NCBI RefSeq assembly: GCF_013396335.1
Contig: NZ_JABWSY010000012.1
Span: forward strand, 62,001-126,000
Source of the DNA: Bacillus sp. EB106-08-02-XG196
GTDB lineage: Bacteria; Bacillota; Bacilli; Bacillales; Cytobacillaceae
DNA: 64,000 bases
Reading direction: 5' to 3'
The notes under the pieces were generated by a model. The model had not been told where the DNA came from. It saw only the letters and a program-made list of their open reading frames with translations, and ran no database searches. The translations under genes were made by a program, and so were the position numbers. Shown here piece after piece: positions 44,721-53,339 of this stretch. How positions within the stretch are numbered: the stretch's first letter is position 1; every line of letters begins with the position of its first letter.

Positions 44721-45248
44721 TTATGCTGCTGGGTTAACTTCTAATTCAACCTTGATTTTGATGTCTTTTCCTACAAGGACGCCGCCTGTTTCAAGTGCTG
44801 CGTTCCAAGTAAGACCAAATTCTTCACGATTGATTTTCGCTTCTGCTTCAAATCCGTAAACTTCTACGCCCCATGGGTTTGTACCCTTACCATTGAATTC
44901 AACAGCAAACGTTACTGGTTTTGTTACGTCCTTAATCGTTAAGTCACCAGTTACTCTGTAGTCATCTCCATCTTTTGTAATGCCTGTTGATGTAAATTCA
45001 ATTGTTGGGTTATTTTCAACATCAAAGAAATCTGCAGATTTTAAGTGGTTATCTCGATCTTCGCTGCGTGTGCTAATGCTTGCAACGTCAAATTTGAAAG
45101 AAATTGAAGCTGAAGTTAAATCTGTTAAATCTGCAGCTTCTACTTCCGCAGTATAGGACTCAAATTGTCCTTTTACTTTAGATACCATCATGTGTTTTAC
45201 TTCAAATCCAACGCTTGAGTGTGATTAGTCTACTGTCCATTTTGCCAT
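44721..45248 (-). pseudogene. YceI-family lipocalin-like protein, broken by an early stop codon
   Basis: From ATG 45248 (behind GGGGGA) the frame reads MAKWTVD, then TAA at 45225-45227, then SHSSVGFEVKHMMVSKVKG, which is the conserved YceI start. One C to T change (CAA to TAA, codon 8) explains the stop. The rest (ATG at 45191 onward, 156 codons) is intact, so a shortened protein could be made by re-initiation, but it would lack the first beta strand. YceI proteins bind polyisoprenoid or amphipathic ligands. Two MhqR-like boxes lie upstream. Confidence 0.75.
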
Positions 45249-45277
45249 TTTAAAATTCCCCCATTTTGTTTTATTGT

Positions 45278-45295
45278 TATCTCGAAGTTGAGATA
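45278..45295. promoter_or_regulatory. MhqR-like operator, proximal
   Basis: The 18-base near-palindrome TATCTCGAAGTTGAGATA lies just upstream of the YceI ribosome-binding site. It matches the TATCTCGAAATCGAGATA form known for the quinone-sensing MarR-type repressor MhqR in Bacillus. Confidence 0.6.
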
Positions 45296-45401
45296 TATTG
45301 CTAAAAAAATTGTTTACCTTAACCTTCTAAAAAATTAAAGGCAAACTTATTGAGATCTACAAATCCGAAAGTATAGTTCAGTTGATTGTCTCGAAATTAT
45401 T

Positions 45402-45419
45402 TATCTCTAACTCGAGATA
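45402..45419. promoter_or_regulatory. MhqR-like operator, distal
   Basis: A second copy, TATCTCTAACTCGAGATA, lies 107 bases further upstream in the same 330-base gene-free region; a half-site (TCTCGAAATT) lies between them at about 45389. Two copies in one promoter region support a real operator, though no MhqR gene is in the window. Confidence 0.6.
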
Positions 45420-45510
45420 AATTTATCATATATTCCTTCCTACTGTCAACACTTTACGGAAATATTTTTTTGATCCAATAATTTTTAAAAAATCCTTGTA
45501 CATTTTCATA

Positions 45511-45563
45511 CAAAACAAAAAACACTCACAAGCGTTGATTTAACAACCTTGGTAAGTGTTGTG
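45511..45563 (-). terminator. Terminator, copy D of the repeated hairpin family
   Basis: Minus strand: CACTTACCAAGGTTGTTAAATCAACGCTTGTGAGTG, followed by six T. It is the least exact copy (a mismatch in one arm) and ends the MscS-type channel gene. Confidence 0.75.
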
Positions 45564-45586
45564 TCTTTCCTAATAAGGCGGTATTG

Positions 45587-46861
45587 CTAGGAGTAATCTG
45601 TTTCTCTCCTACTCCTTACATTCCCTCCAATATCCCCCATCATATTTTTAAAGTCATTCCCAGATGGATTCTGGAATAAATGAAGTCCAAATTCCGGTGC
45701 TACTGCGAAAAGGTGATCAAAGATATCGGATTGTATGGTTTCATATACATCCCAGCGAATATCATTGGTAAATGCATAAATCTCAAGTGGCAATCCCATT
45801 TCAGTTGGTGCTAGTTGTCTTACGAGTAAAGTCATTTCCGGACTAATTCCTGGGTGATGTTGAAGATATTGATTAATATACGCTCTAAAAACCCCGATAT
45901 TAGTAAGCGCACGGCCATTGACTGGATTATTCCGATTTATTTTATTCTTGGCATTGTATTCAGCAATTTCATGTTCCTTCGTAGTTATGTAATCTGATAG
46001 AAATTGGATCGTTTTAAATTTCTCTATCATTTCTTCTGTGCAAAACGTAATACTGTTGGTGTCGATAAATAAAGACCGCTTAATTCGGCGTCCGCCAGAA
46101 GCTTGCATCCCTCTCCAGTTTTTAAAGGAGTCAGAAATAAGAGCATAGCTTGGGATTGTGGTAATCGTTTTATCAAAGTTCTGAACTTTTACCGTATTCA
46201 AAGAGATATCAATAATATCTCCATCCGCATCATATTTAGGCATTTCAATCCAGTCACCCACTTGCACCATATCATTGGCAGCTAATTGAATCCCAGCTAC
46301 AAGTCCTAAAAGTGAATCTCTAAACACGATTAGAAGAACAGCTGATAAAGCACCGATCCCGCTAAGAAGAATAAAAGGACTCTCCCCCATCAAATTGGCG
46401 ATTACGACGAGTCCTCCAAGAATGAAAACAATAATTTGGACAACCTGAATATATCCTTTGATTGGCTTAGTCTTAGAGATTTCAAAGGTTAAATAAATAT
46501 CATTTACGGCTTTTAAAAAGCTATTAATGACCATTAACCCAACAATAATTATATAGGTAATGGCTCCTTTTTCTATTAAGTGCTGATAGGCTGGAAAGGT
46601 GGTTGAAAAATAATAAATAATAATTGCCGGAACAATATGGGATAACCTGCGAAAAACCTTCCTTTCTAAAAGGATATTATCCCACTCGAATTTGTTATTT
46701 GTAATGATATGAGTTATGACCCTCAACACGATTTTCTGCGTAATAAAATTCGCAATAATACAGAGAATGCTTATAAAAAGAATCATAATAATAGCAGCAA
46801 GATTATCAGTAAGGACTGGATTCATCCCATATTCAAGCAGTTGATTCCGAATAAGATTCAT
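45587..46861 (-). CDS. MscS-family mechanosensitive ion channel
   Basis: A 424-residue membrane protein with about five N-terminal helices. The pore-proximal segment LSGIGALSAVLLIVFRDSLLGLVAGIQLAANDMVQVGDWIEM (about 165-205) is the MscS-domain signature, and the cytoplasmic C-terminal beta/alpha region follows. It opens under membrane tension to release solutes. It is closer to YbdG-like members than to minimal MscS. A GGAGG-type site precedes the start. Confidence 0.9.
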   Translation of the reverse strand: MNLIRNQLLEYGMNPVLTDNLAAIIMILFISILCIIANFITQKIVLRVITHIITNNKFEWDNILLERKVFRRLSHIVPAIIIYYFSTTFPAYQHLIEKGAITYIIIVGLMVINSFLKAVNDIYLTFEISKTKPIKGYIQVVQIIVFILGGLVVIANLMGESPFILLSGIGALSAVLLIVFRDSLLGLVAGIQLAANDMVQVGDWIEMPKYDADGDIIDISLNTVKVQNFDKTITTIPSYALISDSFKNWRGMQASGGRRIKRSLFIDTNSITFCTEEMIEKFKTIQFLSDYITTKEHEIAEYNAKNKINRNNPVNGRALTNIGVFRAYINQYLQHHPGISPEMTLLVRQLAPTEMGLPLEIYAFTNDIRWDVYETIQSDIFDHLFAVAPEFGLHLFQNPSGNDFKNMMGDIGGNVRSRRETDYS

Positions 46862-47054
46862 ATTTTCCTCCCTTGTATATCATCACATGTTATCAGTTCG
46901 TTAAATACACCACCCTAATCACTCATTCTACATATATTTTTCCTAAATTGCATTTCAAAATACTCCGTTGCAAAATAGAAATATTAAACGCTACTGTATG
47001 CTACTCAAGTGCTTCTTTTTCCATATTACTTTATTCAAAATTTGTAATTCAATC

Positions 47055-47097
47055 TAAAAAAGTCGAATTCCTTACTATTCTAAGGATTCGACTTTTA
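47055..47097 (-). terminator. Terminator of the DUF817 gene
   Basis: A near-perfect stem AAAGTCGAATCCTTA/TAAGGAATTCGACTTT with a short loop and six T on the minus strand, 20 bases after the stop codon. Confidence 0.8.
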
Positions 47098-47116
47098 TTA
47101 ATGAGCTTTCCTAACA

Positions 47117-47908
47117 CTATAAAAATTTACTATTATCGATTCTTGATGAATTACTCCCCTTAACCAGCTTCAACGTCGCTACGATAAGAAAGCTAACAAT
47201 CACTAATAAGAGCCATGAACTCACCTTTCCTAGATGAACGAGACTCCATGCATCGCTTTGATTTGGGTATTCCCAAGCTCCAAAGAACGTGGCAATATTT
47301 TCAGCTATCCATATAAAAAATCCAATGAGCACAAAAGAAAGTGCCAGTGGCATTCGGTAACGGGTTCCACCAACCACGTATGTCACCCCTGATTTCCAAA
47401 AGACGATCATGACAAAAGCAGATAGCCACCAACGAACGTCAATCCAAAAATGGTGAGTGAAAAAGTTCAAATAAATCGCAGCTGCAAGAGGTACAACGAC
47501 TAAAAACGGCGGCCACTTAACCAGTTCTACCTTTAACCTCCTCCACGCCTGACAAAGATAACTCGCTACACTTGCATACATGAATCCGCTATACAACGGC
47601 ACAGCTAAGATTTTGAAATATCCTTCTTCTGGATAAGACCAGGAACCCATGTGAGTCTTGAAAATTTCAAGCGCAAGTCCAATTAGATGGAACAAGGTGA
47701 TAACCTTTAATTCATCTCGAGTTTCAAGCCCAGATCGCACCATCCACCACTGCATCAGAAGACAGATGATGAGCAGCCAATCATATCTTGGCAGGAAGGG
47801 AAGCTGCACAATCTGTGTTAAAGCCAAAGAGGCAAAAATAACAACAGGAAACAAACATGATAGGGCTTGCTCCCAACCAAAAAAATCGAGTTGTTTTAGT
47901 GCTCTCAT
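47117..47908 (-). CDS. DUF817 family membrane protein
   Basis: A 263-residue membrane protein with about eight helices. It carries the conserved DUF817 segments IFKTHMGSWSYPEEGYFKI, LPLYSGFMYASVASYLCQAW-like region, FTHHFWIDVRWWLS and ENIATFFGAWEYPNQ. Function unknown. ATG 47908 was chosen since GGAGG lies eight bases before it; the TTG at 47923 overlaps that site. Confidence 0.87.
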   Translation of the reverse strand: MRALKQLDFFGWEQALSCLFPVVIFASLALTQIVQLPFLPRYDWLLIICLLMQWWMVRSGLETRDELKVITLFHLIGLALEIFKTHMGSWSYPEEGYFKILAVPLYSGFMYASVASYLCQAWRRLKVELVKWPPFLVVVPLAAAIYLNFFTHHFWIDVRWWLSAFVMIVFWKSGVTYVVGGTRYRMPLALSFVLIGFFIWIAENIATFFGAWEYPNQSDAWSLVHLGKVSSWLLLVIVSFLIVATLKLVKGSNSSRIDNSKFL

Positions 47909-47952
47909 AGTTTGTGCCTCCAAAGGGTTATTTCAGAGTTTGACTATCCTGT

Positions 47953-48171
47953 TTATGGGGTGTCTTCGTCACTTCGATATTCTAGAATATCTCCAGGTTG
48001 ACAATCTAAGGCTTTGCAAATTGCCTCTAATGTAGATAATCGAATCGCTTTGGCTTTTCCATTTTTCAATATAGAAAGATTGGCCATCGTTATTCCAACC
48101 CTCTCCGAAAGTTCGGTGACACTCATTTTCCTTTTTGCCAACATCACATCAATATTTATTATAATTGCCAT
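47953..48171 (-). CDS. Xre-family helix-turn-helix regulator (YozG-like)
   Basis: A 72-residue DNA-binding protein. It is almost entirely one HTH domain (MLAKRKMSVTELSERVGITMANLSILKNGKAKAIRLSTLEAICKALDCQPGDILEY). The start at 48171 follows a GAGGTG site. Such proteins occur next to DUF2975 membrane proteins and are thought to act with them; that gene lies 10 bases upstream here. Confidence 0.9.
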   Translation of the reverse strand: MAIIINIDVMLAKRKMSVTELSERVGITMANLSILKNGKAKAIRLSTLEAICKALDCQPGDILEYRSDEDTP

Positions 48172-48181
48172 TGTTTTCACC

Positions 48182-48658
48182 TCAGACCGTTAAGTCATTT
48201 TCAGATTTTATATCGATCGCTTCTTGTAAAAGTCTTTGAAGCACGGCAGCAAAGACGGCAATCACCATTGAAGCGAAAACAGGGACCATTCCGACTATGA
48301 CGAGTCCTGGTGCATCATCCAGGTCTGCTACGAGAAAAACAAATGGAATAATTAGTACATACAAACTACTGATTGTCATTGCACAGAATTTGATATTCTT
48401 TAGAGCTTTAACAGACAATTCAGAGAAGGCTTGGTTACTGTCTATATAGCTTAAAAGTTTAAAAGCCTGATACAATGCAGCGAAAAACGGTATCACTGAT
48501 ACATACATACCAATTACAATAGGATATAGCATATGGGCATATTCTGGATTTGCTGGATTTTTAGGTAACCATGTTAACCCAAATATACCCAAAGCAAGAA
48601 CTGGAGTTCCAATAAGAAAAACAGCCATCCTTAAAAATATTGTTGAACCTCGTTTCAT
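48182..48658 (-). CDS. DUF2975 family membrane protein
   Basis: A 158-residue protein with four hydrophobic helices (about residues 10-30, 42-64, 90-112 and 120-145). The loop AFKLLSYIDSNQAFSELSVKALKNIKFCA between helices 2 and 3 is the family signature. It is paired with the Xre regulator downstream, a common Bacillus arrangement; function is unknown, possibly as a sensor that holds or releases the regulator. ATG 48658 follows GAGGTG. Confidence 0.87.
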   Translation of the reverse strand: MKRGSTIFLRMAVFLIGTPVLALGIFGLTWLPKNPANPEYAHMLYPIVIGMYVSVIPFFAALYQAFKLLSYIDSNQAFSELSVKALKNIKFCAMTISSLYVLIIPFVFLVADLDDAPGLVIVGMVPVFASMVIAVFAAVLQRLLQEAIDIKSENDLTV

Positions 48659-48918
48659 AAAAAGCACCTCACTAATTTATTTTCTATTTGATATTAACAT
48701 GATATTTATCGTTTTACAATAAATTATTATTCTTTTTTATTATACTCTTATCGTTATGTAAAAATCCTTTTAATTTTAAACAAAAATAAAAGCAATTCCC
48801 TCATTACAATGAAATGCTCTTTATCTTTTAAGTATTTTGGAAATATTTTCAATTGAAGGAGAAAAAAGTACTGGCATAGAAATATAACCTATAGAGAAAC
48901 GAAAGTTGTGAGTGTGCA

Positions 48919-49220
48919 GTGGCGAAGATGGTAATTATGTATGAGGAACCAACTGATAAAGAGAAATTCGATCAGCATTATTTTGATGTTCATGTTCCAC
49001 TTGGCAGGAAGATTCCAAATATTATTAAAGATTCTGTGCATCGCGTTGTAGATTCACAAAACACAAATTTAAACTTTTATCTGATGACCATATTAGAATT
49101 CGAGAATATGGAAAAACTTCAAGAAGCATTTGCAAACCCGAAGCAAAACAAGTAGAAGAAGACGGTCCAAATCTTTTTAAATACCTGGAAAAACCTCCGA
49201 TTATCACGATTATTGAATAA
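48919..49220 (+). pseudogene. EthD family protein, frameshifted
   Basis: Starts GTG at 48919 (AKMVIMYEEPTDKEKFDQHYFDVHVPLGRKIPNI, an EthD signature) and reads 78 codons to TAG. Past that the family's end (EAKQVEEDGPNLFKYLEKPPIITIIE) is in another frame and stops at 49218. The break falls at about 49140 (CCGAAGC), consistent with the loss of one base. It is a relative of the intact gene at 3100-3402. The neighbouring genes give no oxygenase context. Confidence 0.75.
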
Positions 49221-49432
49221 AAATAAATAGGACGTTTCTTTTCTTCTATTATGAAGGAAAGACTCGTCCCATTTTCGGATTAGTTATTAAAGGTATAAGG
49301 TTGTTGTCTAGGGTCTTTAACTGCTTTAAACTCGAATGCTCATTACTTCCGCCTACTTTTTAAATCCTTAAAAGAATAAAAGGTTCCTTTCCAGCTAATC
49401 CCTTCAGTAAATAACGTAATTAGGCTAGCAAT

Positions 49433-49966
49433 TTACATTTTCTTTATATGATATAGAACATGTGTATTTAAAGGGCTCTTTATCTCAATCTTAGGGTGAT
49501 TAAAATATTTTATAAAACTCATACCGATTTTTATCATTACGTTTTTCGAAGGAGTATTAACATCAGCAGTAAAACTATAAATATCACTAAAACCCAATTC
49601 CTTAAAACCATATTGTAAACATGCTGCCGCTCCCTCCGTTGCATATCCTTTTCCCCAAGCCTCTTGTTTCAAGCGCCATCCAATTTCTACACATGGTGTA
49701 AAATCTGCCTCGAAGTTTGCCCGATGAAATCCTATAAACCCTATAAACTCTTTATTTTCCTTTACATCCACGGCATATAACCCAAATCCACATTCTATAA
49801 ATTCAGAGATAATTGATTTATAAAACACGGTTGTTTCTTCACTTGATAAGGTTTTAGGAAAATACTTCATAACCTTTTCATCCGCATTTAGTCGACTAAA
49901 TGGCTCTAAGTCTGTATCTTCCCAGTCGCGTAGTTTCAATCTTGAGGTTTCTAAATAAATCATCAT
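49433..49966 (-). CDS. GNAT-family acetyltransferase (RimJ/RimL type)
   Basis: A 177-residue protein with the typical N-terminus of this branch (TSRLKLRDWEDTDLEPFSRLNADEKVMKYFP) and the acetyl-CoA segment EIGWRLKQEAWGKGYATEGAAACLQYGF. Homologues acetylate N-terminal amino groups of ribosomal proteins or small molecules; the target is unknown here. It is a single gene on its own. Confidence 0.9.
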   Translation of the reverse strand: MMIYLETSRLKLRDWEDTDLEPFSRLNADEKVMKYFPKTLSSEETTVFYKSIISEFIECGFGLYAVDVKENKEFIGFIGFHRANFEADFTPCVEIGWRLKQEAWGKGYATEGAAACLQYGFKELGFSDIYSFTADVNTPSKNVMIKIGMSFIKYFNHPKIEIKSPLNTHVLYHIKKM

Positions 49967-50288
49967 ACACCTCCAAAAAAATTTTTATTTGAGAGTTTCA
50001 TCACACTTTATTGCAATCTGAAAAGTATTAATCCAATGGCTTTTCGTTCAAAACTAAGGAATTCGAGCTTCGAATTCTAATCCTAGAAAATAACTAAGTC
50101 TACTTTCTTTAAAAAGATTCTCGAGATTGAACTCATTATAACATCCATCAATTTCATGATTTGCAATTGTAAGGTAAAATCTTTATAGAATCAAAAAAAT
50201 TGGGCTATGAAGCTAATTAGTAAAATATTGATCTGACTAGTAATAGATCTCGTGAAAAATATTTTTAGAATAAAGGGGGAAGATAGGA
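49967..50288. other. Intergenic region before the PP-loop ligase gene
   Basis: No gene was found. The one visible structure is a perfect short inverted repeat, GAATTCG-AGCTT-CGAATTC, at 50059-50077. Its role is unknown. Confidence 0.5.
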
Positions 50289-50999
50289 ATGACTGAATTA
50301 AAAGATTGGAAAAATGGTGCTAGCGGCCATAAATTCATAGCTTCTTTTAGCGGTGGAAAGGATAGTGTCTTAGCGCTATATAAAGCTAGGAAGGATGGAG
50401 AAGCACTTGGACTGATTGTCATGCTGGAGGAAGAGGGAAAACGTTCGAGATCCCATGGAATGCCACCGAAGCTCATACATGCCCAGGCTAAATCAATAGG
50501 TTTGCCCGTATATACTGCAGCCGCAAGCTGGACTGATTATGAAAAAGTATTTATGCAACTTTTAGAAAAAGCTAAAAATCAAGGAGCAGAAGTGTTAGTA
50601 ACTGGAGACTTGGATATGCCTGCTCATGGCTGTTGGCATGAAAAAGTTACAAAGAATGCTGAATTAAAGCTGGGGATGCCCTTATGGGAAATGAATCACC
50701 GTGAAGCTGTCGAAGAGTTCATCAATCTAGGATTTGTAACGATCCTTGTTACTGTTAATCTATCACTTGGAATGCTCGAAGACGATTTAGGGAGAACATT
50801 AACCTATGAATATGTGAAGGAGCTTGAAGCTCGTGGGATTGATCCCTGCGGAGAAGGTGGCGAGTTTCATACCACAGTCATAGATGGTCCTATTTTTAAA
50901 CATCCCATTCCAGTTCGTAAATGTGCAATTATCAAGGACGGAGAATATGCTTTTTTACCTTTGGAGCTGGATCAGATGGCTGATATGGGTACCTTATAA
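50289..50999 (+). CDS. PP-loop ATP pyrophosphatase (diphthine-ammonia ligase family)
   Basis: A 236-residue adenine-nucleotide alpha hydrolase with the PP-loop SFSGGKDSVLALYKA (about residues 19-33) and VTGDLDMPAHGCWHEKV. Relatives of eukaryotic Dph6 amidate diphthine; Bacteria lack diphthamide, so a bacterial member probably ligates ammonia to another carboxyl group. The C-terminal segment GIDPCGEGGEFHTTVIDGP is strongly conserved in the family. GGGGGAAG precedes the start. Confidence 0.85.
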   Translation: MTELKDWKNGASGHKFIASFSGGKDSVLALYKARKDGEALGLIVMLEEEGKRSRSHGMPPKLIHAQAKSIGLPVYTAAASWTDYEKVFMQLLEKAKNQGAEVLVTGDLDMPAHGCWHEKVTKNAELKLGMPLWEMNHREAVEEFINLGFVTILVTVNLSLGMLEDDLGRTLTYEYVKELEARGIDPCGEGGEFHTTVIDGPIFKHPIPVRKCAIIKDGEYAFLPLELDQMADMGTL

Positions 51000-51037
51000 T
51001 AAGGCTCTTTTCGTAAATTTTGTTGTTTTTTTTTGTA

Positions 51038-51218
51038 CAAGACCCTGGATTAAGGACTAATCCTTATGGGGCACGCGAGATTTGTCCTCAAGACCCTGGA
51101 TTAAGGACTAATCCTTATGGCGGCACGTGAGATTTGTCCTCAAGACCCTAGATTAGGAACTAATCCTTATGTGACTCGTGAGATTTGTCCTCAATCCCAT
51201 CGATTAAGGATGAATCTT
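51038..51218. repeat. Tandem repeat of about 51 bases (three full units and one partial)
   Basis: Units begin at 51038, 51089 and 51141, with a degenerate start of a fourth at 51192. Each unit opens with CAAGACCCTGGATTAAGG and closes with GAGATTTGTCCT. Inside, GGATTA and TAATCC form a hairpin around AGGAC in units one and two. There are no spacers, so it is not a CRISPR array. It lies in a gene-free gap. Confidence 0.8.
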
Positions 51219-51349
51219 CCTTGCCGCATTCAAACTGGTTTGGTAAATTCGAAGGCAACCGAGACATATTCAGCGGCCTTATCAAAATCCTAGAATTAAA
51301 TCTGTTTGAAAACAACAATCAATGCGAAAACAGCCTATAATAAAGACTT

Positions 51350-51383
51350 CCATCAGTGGTTTTTCCTCATCCCCCACTGATGG
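51350..51383 (-). terminator. Probable terminator of the zinc dehydrogenase gene
   Basis: A perfect 10-bp stem CCATCAGTGG/CCACTGATGG with a 14-base loop lies 55 bases after the stop. The T tail on the minus strand is weak (AAGTCTTTATT), so termination is probable rather than certain. Confidence 0.5.
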
Positions 51384-51437
51384 TGAGTAACATTTATAAT
51401 AATTTCTAAGTAGAAACCTTCGCAATAAAATGAATCA

Positions 51438-52571
51438 TCATGGTTTTAAGATAACCTTTATGCAATCATCTTCATGATTATTAAATTTTTCATAGCCTAA
51501 ACTTGCCTGTTCTAATGGCAAGGTATGTGTAATGATTGAAGTTGGATCAATTTCCTTTTTTACAATAAGGTCATAAATTTCAGGCATTAAATGTCTAGCC
51601 GGCGCTTGCCCCATTCGAATGTTTACGTTTCTTGTAAAGAACGGACCTAGTGGAAACATATTGTAAAGACCCCCGTAAACACCTGTGATTTGAAGTGTAC
51701 CACCTTTTCTTATCGCCTTCGTCGCAATTTGGATCGGTCCAAGCGTACCGCCTTGTAGTTTTAATTTCTGTTCGATAAATTCTAACGGAGACTTTTTTCC
51801 ATCCATTCCGACACAATCAATTACTACATCTGCTCCACCCTTTGTTACTTCTTTCAGAACTTCCCCCATATCTTCATGTTCGGTAAAGTTAAAGATTTCC
51901 ACCTTGTTTTCCCGTTTCGCGTGCTCTAGACGATAAGGAAGATAATCAACAGCAATGACTCTTTTAGCACCTTTTAACCACGCAAACTTTTGAGCATATA
52001 ATCCAATCGGCCCACAGCCTAGTACGATGACGGTATCGCCCTTTTTCATCCCTGAATTGATTACACTCCAATATGCCGTCGGAAGTACATCTGATAAAAA
52101 CAATAAATTTTCATCCTCTAATTCACAATCCTTTGGAACCACAAAAGGTGTAAAATTGCCAAAGGGAACTCTTAAATATTCTGCTTGACCTCCAGGGTAA
52201 TCCCCAAATTTTTCTGAATAGCCAAAATAACCACCAGAGTCATAATGTGGATTCGAGTTATCACATTGGCTTTCTAGCTGATGGTTACAGTAATAACACT
52301 TTCCACAACCAACAGTAAAAGGAACAACAACCCGGTCGCCCTTTTTCACTTTCGTTACATCAGGTCCAACTTCTTCTACTATTCCCATCGGTTCGTGTCC
52401 AATGACATATCCGATGGGAAGTGGAAAATTACCTTGATACAAATGTAAATCAGATCCACAAATAGCCGTCGAGGTAACTTTAATAATCACATCTTCTTTG
52501 TCTTCTATAGCAGCATCATCCACATTTTTAACGGCAACTGAATGTTTCCCTTGATACGTAACAGCCTTCAA
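51438..52571 (-). CDS. Zinc-dependent alcohol dehydrogenase (formaldehyde dehydrogenase-like)
   Basis: A 377-residue zinc MDR enzyme. Zinc ligands are visible in TAICGSDLHLYQG and IGHEPMG, and the structural-zinc cysteines in VGCGKCYYCNHQLESQC. The cofactor motif is VLGCGPIGLYAQK (about residues 188-200). The extended insertion PHYDSGGYFGYSEKFGDYPGGQAEYLRVP is typical of the glutathione-independent formaldehyde dehydrogenase-like branch. The start is TTG at 52571, behind GAGGGGGAT. Substrate unknown. Confidence 0.9.
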   Translation of the reverse strand: MKAVTYQGKHSVAVKNVDDAAIEDKEDVIIKVTSTAICGSDLHLYQGNFPLPIGYVIGHEPMGIVEEVGPDVTKVKKGDRVVVPFTVGCGKCYYCNHQLESQCDNSNPHYDSGGYFGYSEKFGDYPGGQAEYLRVPFGNFTPFVVPKDCELEDENLLFLSDVLPTAYWSVINSGMKKGDTVIVLGCGPIGLYAQKFAWLKGAKRVIAVDYLPYRLEHAKRENKVEIFNFTEHEDMGEVLKEVTKGGADVVIDCVGMDGKKSPLEFIEQKLKLQGGTLGPIQIATKAIRKGGTLQITGVYGGLYNMFPLGPFFTRNVNIRMGQAPARHLMPEIYDLIVKKEIDPTSIITHTLPLEQASLGYEKFNNHEDDCIKVILKP

Positions 52572-52685
52572 TTACAGATCCCCCTCGTATTCATTTACTC
52601 CTATTGTTTCCAAAAAGGTATAATTCTAGCTACTAATGTTTAAAAAGAGATCCAATTGACTAATACGATTATTAATTAAATCATT

Positions 52686-52714
52686 CAGGCTCAGAGCACT
52701 TAGCCCTGAGCCTT
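52686..52714 (-). terminator. Probable terminator of the VOC gene
   Basis: A perfect stem AGGCTCAG/CTGAGCCT with an 11-base loop, 75 bases past the stop. A short T-rich stretch follows on the minus strand (GAATGATTTAATT), so confidence is moderate. Confidence 0.45.
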
Positions 52715-52789
52715 CTGTGATTCGTATTAAATGTTCAAGTTTAATTCTCCATATTATCTACATAGAATGCATATTCCCAGTAGTTATCC

Positions 52790-53200
52790 TTAATTAAATG
52801 CACTTTCGTCCATATAAGCGATTTCCCAGATATGACCATCTATGTCTTGAAAGCCCCATACATACATAAAACCATGATCTTGCGGGTCGCTATAGGATTT
52901 CCCACCTGAAGACAATGCCTTATTTACTAACTCATCTACTTGTTCTCGACTTTCAGCTGATAGGCAGAAAATTGCTTCAGCAGAAGTAGTAGTATCCACA
53001 ATTTCCTTTTTAGTAAATCCTTTGAAACGTTCTTCAACCATGATCATAGCATAGATATTGTCATAGATAATCATACAAGATGCAGTCTCATCGGAGAATT
53101 GTGGGTTGAACTCAAAACCTAATTCCTTGAAAAAGTTTGTGGATTTGTTTACGTCTTTCACAGGAAGATTGACAAAGATATTTTTGGATTTAAATTCCAT
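52790..53200 (-). CDS. VOC (glyoxalase/bleomycin-resistance fold) family protein
   Basis: A 136-residue single VOC-domain protein (NIFVNLPVKDVNKSTNFFKELGFEFN at the N-terminus; DPQDHGFMYVWGFQDIDGHIWEIAYMD at the C-terminus). The metal-binding pattern is incomplete to the eye, so a role in dioxygenase-type chemistry or antibiotic binding is open. ATG 53200 follows a GAGGTGAT site; the longer frame to 53245 is less likely. Confidence 0.85.
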   Translation of the reverse strand: MEFKSKNIFVNLPVKDVNKSTNFFKELGFEFNPQFSDETASCMIIYDNIYAMIMVEERFKGFTKKEIVDTTTSAEAIFCLSAESREQVDELVNKALSSGGKSYSDPQDHGFMYVWGFQDIDGHIWEIAYMDESAFN

Positions 53201-53339
53201 TCTTTTATCACCTCTTGCTGATACTATCATAGGCAATAAAGGCAAGTCAAAATGCTAAAAGAGGCCCTCAATGGACCCCTTTAAGAGTTATTTAGACATA
53301 TATGAACTGCTGCCCCAAGTATTGTTGAACAAAGTTACA

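Noticed and set aside
46910-46932. FadR-like half-site (CACTCATTC) near the MscS promoter
   Set aside because: Only one arm is present; the partner arm does not match.
51038-51218. CRISPR array interpretation of the 51-base repeats
   Set aside because: Units are directly joined without spacers and no cas genes are present.
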